DNA from: Brevibacillus parabrevis
Lineage (GTDB): Bacteria; Bacillota; Bacilli; Brevibacillales; Brevibacillaceae
Reading direction: 5' to 3'
Assembly (NCBI RefSeq): GCF_003710905.1
Contig: NZ_RHHV01000006.1
Span: 124,001 to 188,000 of the forward strand
Length of the DNA: 64,000 bases
Numbering within the stretch: position 1 is the stretch's first letter; each line of letters begins with the position of its first letter. This document shows positions 15,029 to 22,889 of this stretch, one piece after another. Below the pieces are notes generated by a model, which was given only the letters and a program-made list of their open reading frames with translations, searched no databases and was not told the origin of the DNA. The translations under genes were made by a program, and so were the position numbers.

Positions 15029-16363
15029 TCACCCCACCACGAACCGATTGGACGGGCGCGGCACGCCCAGATGCTCACGCAGCGTACTTCCGCTGTACTC
15101 CGTGCGAAAAATGCCACGATTTTGCAGTTCGGGGATGACAAAATGAACGAGATCGTGCAGCGATTGCGGCAGCAGGTGCGGAATGAAAGTGAATCCGTCC
15201 GCAGCATCGTTCGTCAGCCATTCTTCCAAGCGATCGGCAATTTGCGCTGGAGTGCCTGTGATCGAAAAATGCCCGCTCTGCTGCCTCACATGCTCGTACA
15301 ACTGGCGAATCGTAACCAAACCGAGCTGATCCGCTGTTTGCTTCCACTGTCTGTACGAAGCCGTTCCAGCGTCAGCCAGATCCGGTTCGGGAAGCGGATC
15401 GTCGAGCGAGTACCCAGAGATGTCGAGTCCAAGCGAGGATGAAACGATATCCTTGCGCGCCTCCGGAAGCAACAAACGCTCCTGATGCTCCCGCTTCTCC
15501 TTCGCCTCGGCTTCCGTTGCGCCGACTACCACATTCAAGCCCGGCATCAGCAGCAAATCAGACGTGGCCCGGCCGTATTTGGCCAAGCGCCGTTTCAGGT
15601 CGAAATAAAAAGCTTGTGCTTCCGGCAAGGTGCGTAAAGCGGTGAACACGACGTCCCCCTGCTGGGCCGCCCGTTCCCTGAAAGTATCAGACCGTCCGGC
15701 TTGGATAATGACGGGATGACCCTGAATCGGCCTTGCCACATTCAGCGGCCCGCGCACGGAAAACCACGCCCCTTCATGATGCAACGTGTGAATTTTGGCA
15801 GGATCGGCAAAATCGCCCGTTTCCCGGTCAATCTTGATCGCATCGTCCTCCCAGCTGTCCCACAGCGCCTTAACCACATCAAGAAATTCCTCAGAATGCG
15901 CATGCCGCTGCTCGTGCAACGGACGGTGATCGTTGCGAAAGTTGTGCGCATCCAGATCGCCGATCGAGGTGACGACGTTCCAGGAAGCGCGGCCGCCGCT
16001 CAGATGATCGAGCGTCGCCAGCATGCGCGCGACATGAAACGGTTCATGGTAGGTCGTCGATATCGTCGCGGACAAACCGATATGCGAGGTCGCCCCTGCA
16101 AGAGCAGACAGCAACGTCACAGGCTCGGGCCAAACGTTAATCCCCCGGCGAAGTTCTTCCGGGCTGTTTGCTGATATCGTATATTTATCCGGTTGAAAAA
16201 TATAATCGAGCTTGCCTTCCTCTGCCGTTCGCGCCAGCTCGCGATAAAAGGCAAAGTCCAGTATCCGTTCCGGCTGCGCCGTCTGATCCCGCCATCCCCC
16301 GCCAGACGAACCCGGCGTTATAAGCAAGGTAGACAGCTTCAACTGCTTTTTACAATGGAGCAT
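15029..16363 (-). CDS. FMN-dependent monooxygenase, NtaA/SnaA/DszA (luciferase-like) family
   Basis: The 444-residue enzyme has the family's TIM-barrel signatures: F-Q-P-D-K-Y near 57, L-S-A-T-I-S-T-T-Y-H-E-P-F-H-V-A-R (~97), G-R-A-S-W-N-V-V-T-S (~125), W-D-S-W-E-D-D (~165) and I-I-Q-A-G-R-S (~215). These enzymes use FMNH2 from a separate reductase and O2; known members cleave nitrilotriacetate or EDTA chelates or sulfur heterocycles. Its start overlaps the end of the Btr-type regulator gene by 25 bases, so it is translationally coupled to an iron-siderophore unit. A role in breaking down an iron chelator is inference. Confidence 0.9.
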   Translation of the reverse strand: MLHCKKQLKLSTLLITPGSSGGGWRDQTAQPERILDFAFYRELARTAEEGKLDYIFQPDKYTISANSPEELRRGINVWPEPVTLLSALAGATSHIGLSATISTTYHEPFHVARMLATLDHLSGGRASWNVVTSIGDLDAHNFRNDHRPLHEQRHAHSEEFLDVVKALWDSWEDDAIKIDRETGDFADPAKIHTLHHEGAWFSVRGPLNVARPIQGHPVIIQAGRSDTFRERAAQQGDVVFTALRTLPEAQAFYFDLKRRLAKYGRATSDLLLMPGLNVVVGATEAEAKEKREHQERLLLPEARKDIVSSSLGLDISGYSLDDPLPEPDLADAGTASYRQWKQTADQLGLVTIRQLYEHVRQQSGHFSITGTPAQIADRLEEWLTNDAADGFTFIPHLLPQSLHDLVHFVIPELQNRGIFRTEYSGSTLREHLGVPRPSNRFVVG

Positions 16364-17982
16364 GATCGGCCCACTCCTGTCGTTGGTAAATGGGATAGTA
16401 GACGGTCAACCTGGTCCAGCTGCCATTCCAATGTGATCGCTTCATAGGAAGCCCAGCGATGCTCAAGCACATGCACCTGACCCCTCCGTACTGCTTCATG
16501 GTTTTTCCAGCCTTTCGTACGCTGCAATTCGTCGAACCATTCCTGAAATTGTTGTTCTCTCCCGCGGATGACGATCAGCTTATCTGCCTGCAAATCCGCG
16601 AATCGAGCAAAGTCAATCGGCACTCGGCGAATGTGTTCATCCTGCTGGACATGGTTCACCAGCAAGCTTGGAGCAGAAAAACCGAGCACCTCGTAGACGG
16701 TCGGAAAAAAACGCGGGGCGTGCAGCCACACCTTGCCATTGTCTATGCGCAGAACAGCAGCCGTTATTTCCGGAGCGACCAATGGACGCACTCGCTTCTG
16801 AACAACCTTTTTCTTCAACTCGTAGCGCTCCAGCCACTGGTTGGCTTCCGCCTCTTTGCCGAGCACCCGGGCGATTCGCTGAAGGCGCTCGAACGGCCGT
16901 TCGTCCCAAGGTACGACGATAACAGGTGCCAGTCGGGAAATGACGGAAAACTCCGAGCTTACCATAAAATCTGAAGCCACGATCAAATCCGGCTGCAGAG
17001 GTTCAATTCTCGCCAGCTCCACTTGGTTGTCGCCGATACTCTTGATACTGCTCGCGATTTCCCGAAGCGAATCGAGCGAAATGTCGAGCGCGCCAATCGG
17101 CTTAACGCCAAGCGCCAGCATGTCCCCAACATAGTGCGGCGTGACGATTTTCGTATCGCAGCCACGACTGCACGCATATTGTTTCGGGGGAAGGCCGACG
17201 ATTTGTTTGAATCGCCGATTGAAATAATGCGTGTCTTTGAACCCGCTGTTGCGCGAGATGGTATGCAGCAGCTCGCCACCGATAAGGAGTTCCTCCTTCG
17301 ACCGATTGATCCGATAGGTGGTCAAGTAATCGATCGGGCTTTTTCCCGTCGTCCTTTTGAACAAACGGGTATACTGGCGAACACCGAGATTCGCTTGCTT
17401 CGCCAATTGCTGCACGGTCAGTTCGTCGGCATAATGATCGTGCAAATATGCAATCGAACGCTCGATTGCAGCGGCCGAGTTCTCCTCCGCATCGACCGTT
17501 CGCGTTTGCTCCAAAAGGAAGCAAAGCAACTGCTGAAAGGCGATCTGCATTTTGAATTGCTCGATATCATCCTCCGCCGGCCAACGCCGCAGCAAAGCTT
17601 GACAGTCGACGAGCACGCGATGAGCCGGCTTCATGTTGAAAACGTGATCGAAACGGAACCGGAACGTTTCCCCGCCCTTATTCCCTTTACTGCGCTCCAC
17701 TGTCCGAAATAACAGGCGGTACAGCCGCAGCTCCTTTTGCCCCGTATTAGCTATTTCGCAAAAGGTTGCAGGCTCCACCATCCAGCAGGCTCCCTTGGCA
17801 ATCTGCTCAGCGTTTTCCTGAAGCCAGAGCTTGCCTTGTCCATCTGCCACAGCCATAAAACTAAAGCTGCTTTCCGCCCGAAACCGCCTAGTATCCTTCG
17901 CAAGTACGCAAACTTTTTCGACCTCTTCAAGTACGAACAAGGGGAACTGATTCCTCGTGTTTTCATCCGGTGCATTTCCCAT
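16339..17982 (-). CDS. Btr-type regulator: AraC activator fused to siderophore-binding domain
   Basis: Three parts in 547 residues: an N-terminal cupin-like region (~1-155), an AraC-type double helix-turn-helix (~170-272, with V-Q-Q-L-A-K-Q-A-N-L and D-T-H-Y-F-N-R-R-F-K), and a FeuA/FecB-like periplasmic-binding fold (~275-545). There is no signal peptide, so the binding domain is cytoplasmic. B. subtilis Btr has this architecture and activates siderophore uptake after sensing ferric bacillibactin inside the cell; the ligand here is unknown. It lies 26 bases after the lipoprotein gene and overlaps the monooxygenase gene. RBS GGGGG with 7-base spacing. Confidence 0.9.
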   Translation of the reverse strand: MGNAPDENTRNQFPLFVLEEVEKVCVLAKDTRRFRAESSFSFMAVADGQGKLWLQENAEQIAKGACWMVEPATFCEIANTGQKELRLYRLLFRTVERSKGNKGGETFRFRFDHVFNMKPAHRVLVDCQALLRRWPAEDDIEQFKMQIAFQQLLCFLLEQTRTVDAEENSAAAIERSIAYLHDHYADELTVQQLAKQANLGVRQYTRLFKRTTGKSPIDYLTTYRINRSKEELLIGGELLHTISRNSGFKDTHYFNRRFKQIVGLPPKQYACSRGCDTKIVTPHYVGDMLALGVKPIGALDISLDSLREIASSIKSIGDNQVELARIEPLQPDLIVASDFMVSSEFSVISRLAPVIVVPWDERPFERLQRIARVLGKEAEANQWLERYELKKKVVQKRVRPLVAPEITAAVLRIDNGKVWLHAPRFFPTVYEVLGFSAPSLLVNHVQQDEHIRRVPIDFARFADLQADKLIVIRGREQQFQEWFDELQRTKGWKNHEAVRRGQVHVLEHRWASYEAITLEWQLDQVDRLLSHLPTTGVGRSCSIVKSS

Positions 17983-18008
17983 GTCCGAACCCCCTTTCGC
18001 TTTCGTGC

Positions 18009-18998
18009 TTATTTCAGCAAGAGCCTTTCTACTTCACCAAACGCCCAATCCAACGTGCTGGCATCGGCTATAGATAACCGTTTGTCAATCACATACACCT
18101 GGTTATTTTGAACGGCAGGCAAGTTTTTCCAAACAGCACCTTTCTTCGCGTCTTCAAACGTCTGTTGCGATTCCTCGTCATTCACGATGACGAAAATACG
18201 ATCTGCCGCAAACTCCGGCAACACCTCCTCCGCCAGCGGTACAACTCCCTTGAAATTCTCTTGCTGCTCCAATTCCTGCAGCTTTTTCGGCGGAATCAGG
18301 CCCAACACCTGATAGACGGTCGGAAACGTGCTTGTCCGATATGTATAGATTTGCTTTAAGGCAAATTGAATGACGACACCTGTTTCCCCTTGCTTGAACA
18401 TTGGCTTGACTTTGTCCTGCAACTGTTTGGCTTTCGTTTCATAGCGCTCGATCCATGCCTTCTCCTCCTGCTCCTTTCCCAAAATGTCTGCGGCGAGATG
18501 CAGCGATTCAAATGCGTCCCCGAAGAAAGGGACCGCCACGACTGGCGCGATTTTGCTGTAGGCTTCGATTTCTTCTGGCGCCATGCGGGCGGAGACGAGA
18601 ATCAAGTCGGGATTTAGCGCCAATACGGCTTCCTTGCTCGCTGTGTCCACAGCGATGTTGGCAATGCCTTGCTTCTCCTCGGCAGAAAAAAATCGCAGTA
18701 ACTGGTCTGTCGCTCCGATCGGTTTTTGCCCGAGGGCCAACATTTCGCCGACAAAGGCCAAAGCGACCACCCTTTGGGGCCGAACGGGAATCACCACTTC
18801 CCGATTCAACGAATCTTTAAACGTTCTCATTTCTCCTTTTTCCGCCTCGGAAGCGGACTGCGCGCTTGAACTCAAGCTTTGCGCTGCCCCAGACTGAGAA
18901 CTTCTGTTACCATCTGCATTGCTTCCGCAAGCGGACAGTACAACTGTTAGGCTCAAAAGCAAAGCGGCCGCACCGATCATTGTCTTGTAACGAAACAA
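18009..18998 (-). CDS. Iron-siderophore ABC transporter substrate-binding lipoprotein
   Basis: A TTG start at 18996-18998 follows GGAGGGG by 6 bases. The signal peptide ends in V-V-L-S-A-C, giving a membrane-anchored lipoprotein. After a Ser/Ala-rich spacer (~25-55), the domain begins K-D-S-L-N-R-E-V-V-I-P and P-Q-R-V-V-A-L-A, the class III binding-protein fold of FeuA/FhuD/FecB relatives. Permease and ATPase genes are not nearby, so it must use subunits encoded elsewhere. It is first in a Fur-boxed operon with the Btr-type regulator and the monooxygenase. Confidence 0.92.
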   Translation of the reverse strand: MFRYKTMIGAAALLLSLTVVLSACGSNADGNRSSQSGAAQSLSSSAQSASEAEKGEMRTFKDSLNREVVIPVRPQRVVALAFVGEMLALGQKPIGATDQLLRFFSAEEKQGIANIAVDTASKEAVLALNPDLILVSARMAPEEIEAYSKIAPVVAVPFFGDAFESLHLAADILGKEQEEKAWIERYETKAKQLQDKVKPMFKQGETGVVIQFALKQIYTYRTSTFPTVYQVLGLIPPKKLQELEQQENFKGVVPLAEEVLPEFAADRIFVIVNDEESQQTFEDAKKGAVWKNLPAVQNNQVYVIDKRLSIADASTLDWAFGEVERLLLK

Positions 18999-19014
18999 CT
19001 ACAACCCCTCCGAT

Positions 19015-19033
19015 AATATTGATTATCATTTTC
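19015..19033 (-). promoter_or_regulatory. Fur box of the siderophore-binding operon
   Basis: The minus-strand 19-mer GAAAATGATAATCAATATT matches the classical Fur consensus at 16 of 19 positions. It lies 17 bases upstream of the TTG start, over the likely transcription start, so iron should repress the operon. Confidence 0.8.
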
Positions 19034-19323
19034 ACTTGGCTATTATAATCGGATAACAAAGGCTATTCAATGGAGGAACAGGACTTGTTTCGATTAAACA
19101 ATTGCGACATGCAATTGGCGCTACCAGGGCGACGTCCCAGTCACTAGCTCCAGTTGCCCATCAATCACCTGCCCCTCTCCTGCTCTGGTGAGACGAAAAC
19201 ATATCATCGTTTTCCCATTTGAGCACTGCCTTCGTCACTCGGGATTTGAACCGTAACCCCAATCACGCAGAAGCGAACCGCGCCAACCCAGTCGCCGACC
19301 GATTTATCCAGCGGTTTGCCTAC
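19034..19323. other. Intergenic region, no clear gene
   Basis: No start codon with an RBS leads into a credible ORF. A plus-strand frame ending in TGA near 19343 reads R-D-L-N-R-N-P-N-H-A-E-A-N-R-A-N, which has protein-like composition and may be a gene remnant, but I cannot assign it. Confidence 0.35.
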
Positions 19324-19362
19324 GAAAAGAGCAAGCACCCCTGAAAGGAAGGCACTTGCTCT
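19324..19362 (-). terminator. Terminator after the AraC/binding-protein locus
   Basis: Arms AGAGCAAG/CTTGCTCT (19328-19335 with 19355-19362) and inner G/C pairing; TTTT follows on the minus strand. Confidence 0.8.
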
Positions 19363-19373
19363 GATTCAACTGC

Positions 19374-20369
19374 CTATTTTTTCGCTCCCGTGCTCACCAA
19401 CCAATCCGCCAGCTCTTCCGTTTGCGACAAGGTGGCGATCGGGTCGAAATACCATGATTTCGCTTTTTTCCAAATGTAGACGCGATCGTTTTTCACAGCG
19501 TCGAGCGTGCGCCAGATCGGATCGGCTTTCAGATCAGCCATCGTCCGCTCTTCGGAGGTCAAGATGATATAGTCACCCGCGTAGGTCGGCAACCTCTCGC
19601 TGGAAACTTCCACTTCCTGCTTCTCCATAATCTCCTTGGCGATGGCAGCCGGAGGTTTCAAGCCGAGCCCGCCATAGACGGCTTGGCCGCCGCGTCCGAA
19701 GTTGTCGCCGAAGACGCCTGTTTGCTTGCCCCAATCTTGCATGATGGAAACGGTGGCATCTGCCGGAACGACTTTGGCTATCTTTTCCCGCGCCTGCGCG
19801 ATTCGCTGGTCATACTCCGTGAGCCATGCCTTTGCTTCCGCCTCTTTGCCCAACAACTGTCCGACAAACGTAATCTCTTCGTGCACATTTTTCAGCTGTC
19901 CAAACGGAACGACAACCGTCGGCGCGATTTTCTGGTACTGCTCAAAAGCGGCCTTGTTTCCGGTGAAGATCAAGTCAGGTTGAAGTTCCAGCATTTTCTC
20001 CAGGGAAATATTTTCGTAATCCCCGATGTTCTCCACTCCGACAAGGGACTCCGCAAAGTACGGGTTTTTCAAATTCAGCTCCGGCGTGCCGATCGGCTTG
20101 AACTGCAAGGCTATGAAGCTGCCGAGGTACAAATCGACGATCACTCGCTTCGGCGCTGAAGGAATCTCAATCTCTCCTTTGATCGTTTTCATGATGCGCA
20201 CCTGTTTTTGGCTATCTGCGCTCGCGGCACTTTGCTCTTTGACCGCAACCGCTTGCGGATTGCCGGAAGCAGCGCCTGCCCCGCCACCAGTACCTGCACC
20301 GCATGCGCTCAACACCAGGGCGAAGCAGACCAGCATCGTCGCGACGATTGACAACTTGCGACTGTTCAT
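19374..20369 (-). CDS. Siderophore-binding lipoprotein, internal start in the fused frame
   Basis: An ATG at 20367-20369 follows AAGGAAGGAATG and begins M-N-S-R-K-L-S-I-V-A-T-M-L-V-C-F-A-L-V-L-S-A-C, a full lipoprotein signal. The 331-residue protein has a Gly/Ala spacer and a FeuA/FecB-type binding fold (P-K-R-V-I-V-D-L-Y near 70, L-Q-P-D-L-I-F-T-G). It has its own Fur-controlled promoter, so separate expression in low iron is likely. Like the 18.0-19.0 kb paralogue it lacks a linked permease. Confidence 0.85.
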   Translation of the reverse strand: MNSRKLSIVATMLVCFALVLSACGAGTGGGAGAASGNPQAVAVKEQSAASADSQKQVRIMKTIKGEIEIPSAPKRVIVDLYLGSFIALQFKPIGTPELNLKNPYFAESLVGVENIGDYENISLEKMLELQPDLIFTGNKAAFEQYQKIAPTVVVPFGQLKNVHEEITFVGQLLGKEAEAKAWLTEYDQRIAQAREKIAKVVPADATVSIMQDWGKQTGVFGDNFGRGGQAVYGGLGLKPPAAIAKEIMEKQEVEVSSERLPTYAGDYIILTSEERTMADLKADPIWRTLDAVKNDRVYIWKKAKSWYFDPIATLSQTEELADWLVSTGAKK

Positions 20370-21302
20370 CGATGTTTCATTCCTTCCTTTATATCGATAA
20401 TGATTCTCATAACCACTATCAATATAACGGCGGACGGAAAGCGGAACAATGGACGAACGGCGCAAAGCGTATGGACAAATTTCCGTCCCGAGCGCTTCCC
20501 CCTGTTTTTTGAAGCGGATCGGCGACATCCCCACGTATTTCGCAAACAGTCGCGAAAAATAAAAGCGATCGGCGTAGCCGACTTTTTCGGCAATTTCCTG
20601 CACAGTGGCATCCGAATGCAGCAAAAACGCTTTGGCTTGCTCCATCCTGACCTGGATCACAAACTCCATCAAGCTGTGCCCCGTCTGTTTTTTAAACAGC
20701 TTGGACAGATGCTTGGCGCTATAGCCGAAGCGCTGCGAGATCGTCTCCACTGACAGAGGCTCCGCGTACTTGTCTTGTATGTATAAAATCGCTTGCTCGA
20801 CAACAGAAAGCGCCCCCGTCTTCCCGTCCTGCTCCTGGAGCTGCTGCAAAATCTGGTGCACCCACAGCTGAAACAGCGTTTTGACGTGAAATCGCTGCAA
20901 AGGTGTGGACGACTGCCATTCCTCGTACATGGCGACAAGCAAGTCTAGCAGTTCGAGCGGGGCTTTCGGCTTGACTTCGTACGTGCGAGCGAAAGGATTG
21001 GCTGTCTCAAGCAGGACGCGAAGCTCTTTTCGCCAAGGCAGAAACACTTTTGCCTGATAGAGGATCAAATAAAAGACGACGGCATCGTCCAGGCAATAAA
21101 TCTCCACCCGCGAGCCTTTTCCGCTGTGCAAGACGTGGAAAGGACGGGCGTCGTAAAAACGCCCATCCAAGTAGACATGGGCGTGCCCGATCGTCGTGTA
21201 CAAAAATGCGCTGGCTGGCAAGCGGTAGGAAAACGGGGCTTCATCGCCTCGCAGACGATGCTGCCGAACATCGATCATTTTGATTGTCGCCTGGTTCCAC
21301 AA
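19374..21302 (-). CDS. In-frame AraC regulator plus siderophore-binding lipoprotein (642 aa)
   Basis: One open frame encodes an AraC regulator (cupin ~1-150, double helix-turn-helix ~170-275), a 36-residue stretch, then a complete lipoprotein precursor (from residue 312). The AraC part ends normally near S-P-I-R-F-K-K-Q-G-E-A-L-G, but no stop codon follows. The joining stretch is DNA that also holds a promoter, a Fur-like box and an RBS for the lipoprotein. A full-length product would have a cytoplasmic DNA-binding part, one membrane segment and an outside siderophore-binding domain. The annotated TTG start (21300-21302) has a poor RBS; in-frame CTG at 21326, six bases after GAGGGGGAG, is an alternative. 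Confidence 0.75.
   Translation of the reverse strand: MWNQATIKMIDVRQHRLRGDEAPFSYRLPASAFLYTTIGHAHVYLDGRFYDARPFHVLHSGKGSRVEIYCLDDAVVFYLILYQAKVFLPWRKELRVLLETANPFARTYEVKPKAPLELLDLLVAMYEEWQSSTPLQRFHVKTLFQLWVHQILQQLQEQDGKTGALSVVEQAILYIQDKYAEPLSVETISQRFGYSAKHLSKLFKKQTGHSLMEFVIQVRMEQAKAFLLHSDATVQEIAEKVGYADRFYFSRLFAKYVGMSPIRFKKQGEALGTEICPYALRRSSIVPLSVRRYIDSGYENHYRYKGRNETSMNSRKLSIVATMLVCFALVLSACGAGTGGGAGAASGNPQAVAVKEQSAASADSQKQVRIMKTIKGEIEIPSAPKRVIVDLYLGSFIALQFKPIGTPELNLKNPYFAESLVGVENIGDYENISLEKMLELQPDLIFTGNKAAFEQYQKIAPTVVVPFGQLKNVHEEITFVGQLLGKEAEAKAWLTEYDQRIAQAREKIAKVVPADATVSIMQDWGKQTGVFGDNFGRGGQAVYGGLGLKPPAAIAKEIMEKQEVEVSSERLPTYAGDYIILTSEERTMADLKADPIWRTLDAVKNDRVYIWKKAKSWYFDPIATLSQTEELADWLVSTGAKK
20396..20449 (-). 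promoter_or_regulatory. Promoter and Fur-like box inside the fused reading frame
   Basis: Minus-strand -35 TTGTTC (20444-20449) and -10 TATATT (20421-20426) are 17 bases apart. The Fur-like 19-mer GGTTATGAGAATCATTATC (20396-20414; 16 of 19 to consensus) lies just downstream, followed by the RBS and ATG of the lipoprotein. Confidence 0.7.
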
Positions 21303-21374
21303 GGCGATGTACTGTTCCAGTTGCAGATGAATCTCCCCCTCTTTTTTCCAGCAGACTGGACTGTTCTCTACAAC

Positions 21375-21403
21375 ACTCTATCGATAACCATTCTCACTGT
21401 CAA
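21375..21403 (-). promoter_or_regulatory. Promoter of the AraC regulator with Fur-like core
   Basis: Minus-strand -35 TTGACA (21398-21403) and -10 TAGAGT (21375-21380) at 17-base spacing. The spacer contains TGAGAATGGTTATCG, similar to the Fur 7-1-7 core. Confidence 0.65.
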
Positions 21404-21497
21404 TTCACGCATCGCACTAAAGGGCCATGAATGCTGCGTGAACGGCAAGCGGCTCTATCCCCTTTTCTTTTCTGGAAAAACAGCGACACGTTTCTCA

Positions 21498-21531
21498 CAA
21501 AAAAAAGAGAGATTCGCAATCGAACCTCTCT
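21498..21531 (-). terminator. Terminator of the MFS gene
   Basis: Arms AGAGAG/CTCTCT with inner TTCG/CGAA pairing, then a long T-run on the minus strand. Confidence 0.85.
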
Positions 21532-21544
21532 TCATGAACAGTTC

Positions 21545-22726
21545 CTAGGAGACGCTGGCTGGCTGACCTCCGCGATGCTTGGCAAACACGAGCAAAGCAA
21601 CGCACGCCAGCGACAGCGAGCAAACGAGATACGGAATGGACATCTGCCAGCTGTACAGCATCGTCCCCGCCAGCGGGCCGACAAACGAGCCGACACCCTG
21701 CGCCGCCCCTGTGTAAGAAGCCACAGCCGACTGTTCTTCCGCCGAAACGGCCAGAGACGCTGCCGTAATATAGCCGGGCAATGTAAATCCGATCCCGATT
21801 CCGTGGAAAAGAAAAGCGACGATGTACCAGGCCGGAGCGAGCATAAACAAAGTAAAGGCGACAAACAGCGAGCTCAACCCGATTTTCAGCAGGCGGGCGG
21901 GCTGCCATCTGAGATAACGCCCAACCAAAAGCTGCACGACAACGACAATCACACCCGCAACAGACAGGCCGACACCGATCGATTGCGCCGCTGCCTTATC
22001 GCTTAATTGAAGCTGATCTTGCATGTAAATCCCGCACGTTACTTGCAGCATGATCATGACGGTGGACAGCAACAGGCCGATCAAGATGTACAAGCGAATG
22101 CGCGGATCGGTCATCGAGAGCTTGACCGCTGCTTTCTTCACCTGACCGCCCTTGCTATCCGGCAAAATGATCCCGCTCAAAATAGCGACAGCGACAAGCA
22201 ACGCGGTCGATACATACATCGGGGAAGTGAACCCGATCGGCGTCAAAGCCGCCCCGAGAGCTGGCCCGAGAACAAAGCCCATCCCGCTCGCCCCTCCGAA
22301 TAACGCCATGCCGGAAGCGCGATTTTGCGCGGTCGTCCATTCCATCAAGTAGCCTTGGGCCATCGTCGGAATCGCCCCGAAGAAAAAGCCGCCAACGGCG
22401 CGCAGCGCGAACAACTCCCAATACAGGACAACGGCATTGCCGGGAGTTGCTTTTGCCCAGTCAGCGAGTAAGGCAAAGCTCGCCAAGGTCAGCGTATACC
22501 CGAGAATCGCAATGACCATCAAGCGCTTGCGATTGGTGCGCGACCATTTCTCCCATAAAAAACTGCCGACGATCCAGAACAATCCGGTAATCGTCACCAG
22601 ACTGCCCGACTGGATTTCGCTAAAGCCCAGCGTTCGCGCCAAAAGTCCCAAAATCGGATTGAAGGTAGCGATCGACGTCATCGCGACTAGGACGGTAGCG
22701 AAGATCATCCAAAAATGTTTTTTCAA
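21545..22726 (-). CDS. MFS transporter, probable siderophore exporter
   Basis: A 12-segment major facilitator protein of 393 residues beginning at a TTG preceded by GAGAGGAG. The loop 2-3 motif is divergent (W-E-K-W-S-R-T-N-R-K-R), and G-F-V-L-G-P-A-L-G-A-A-L (~155) resembles the exporter motif C (g-x-x-x-G-P-x-x-G-G). Its position between siderophore-binding and PchR-like regulator genes and a Fur-like box upstream suggest siderophore export, as for B. subtilis YmfD, but the substrate is inferred only from context. Confidence 0.8.
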   Translation of the reverse strand: MKKHFWMIFATVLVAMTSIATFNPILGLLARTLGFSEIQSGSLVTITGLFWIVGSFLWEKWSRTNRKRLMVIAILGYTLTLASFALLADWAKATPGNAVVLYWELFALRAVGGFFFGAIPTMAQGYLMEWTTAQNRASGMALFGGASGMGFVLGPALGAALTPIGFTSPMYVSTALLVAVAILSGIILPDSKGGQVKKAAVKLSMTDPRIRLYILIGLLLSTVMIMLQVTCGIYMQDQLQLSDKAAAQSIGVGLSVAGVIVVVVQLLVGRYLRWQPARLLKIGLSSLFVAFTLFMLAPAWYIVAFLFHGIGIGFTLPGYITAASLAVSAEEQSAVASYTGAAQGVGSFVGPLAGTMLYSWQMSIPYLVCSLSLACVALLVFAKHRGGQPASVS

Positions 22727-22785
22727 TCTGCTTCTCTCCTCTCATTCCTTTGCAAGCTGCAACAACTTGACGCTGCCGCCCATCT

Positions 22786-22804
22786 GATAGTGATTATCAC
22801 CCGC
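22786..22804 (-). promoter_or_regulatory. Fur-like box upstream of the MFS gene
   Basis: The minus-strand core TGATAATCACTATC matches the Fur consensus in 13 of 14 positions; about 60 bases before the TTG start. Confidence 0.7.
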
Positions 22805-22830
22805 GAAGCCGTCGCGCCTCTACCTGTAGC

Positions 22831-22889
22831 GGTTGTTTTTCTGCCTGCAAAAGAAGAAAAACAACCCGAACGTCGCTCGGGTTGTTTTT
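22831..22889 (-). terminator. Terminator of the PchR-like gene with an extra complementary arm
   Basis: A 12-bp stem AAAACAACCCGA/TCGGGTTGTTTT (22858-22869 with 22877-22888) sits on the stop codon of the AraC gene. Further downstream GGTTGTTTTTCT (22831-22842) can pair with 22855-22866, competing for the same arm. Confidence 0.8.

Noticed and set aside
19136..19240. tRNA or riboswitch in the 19-kb gap
   Set aside because: No cloverleaf, T-loop or known aptamer core could be traced on either strand.
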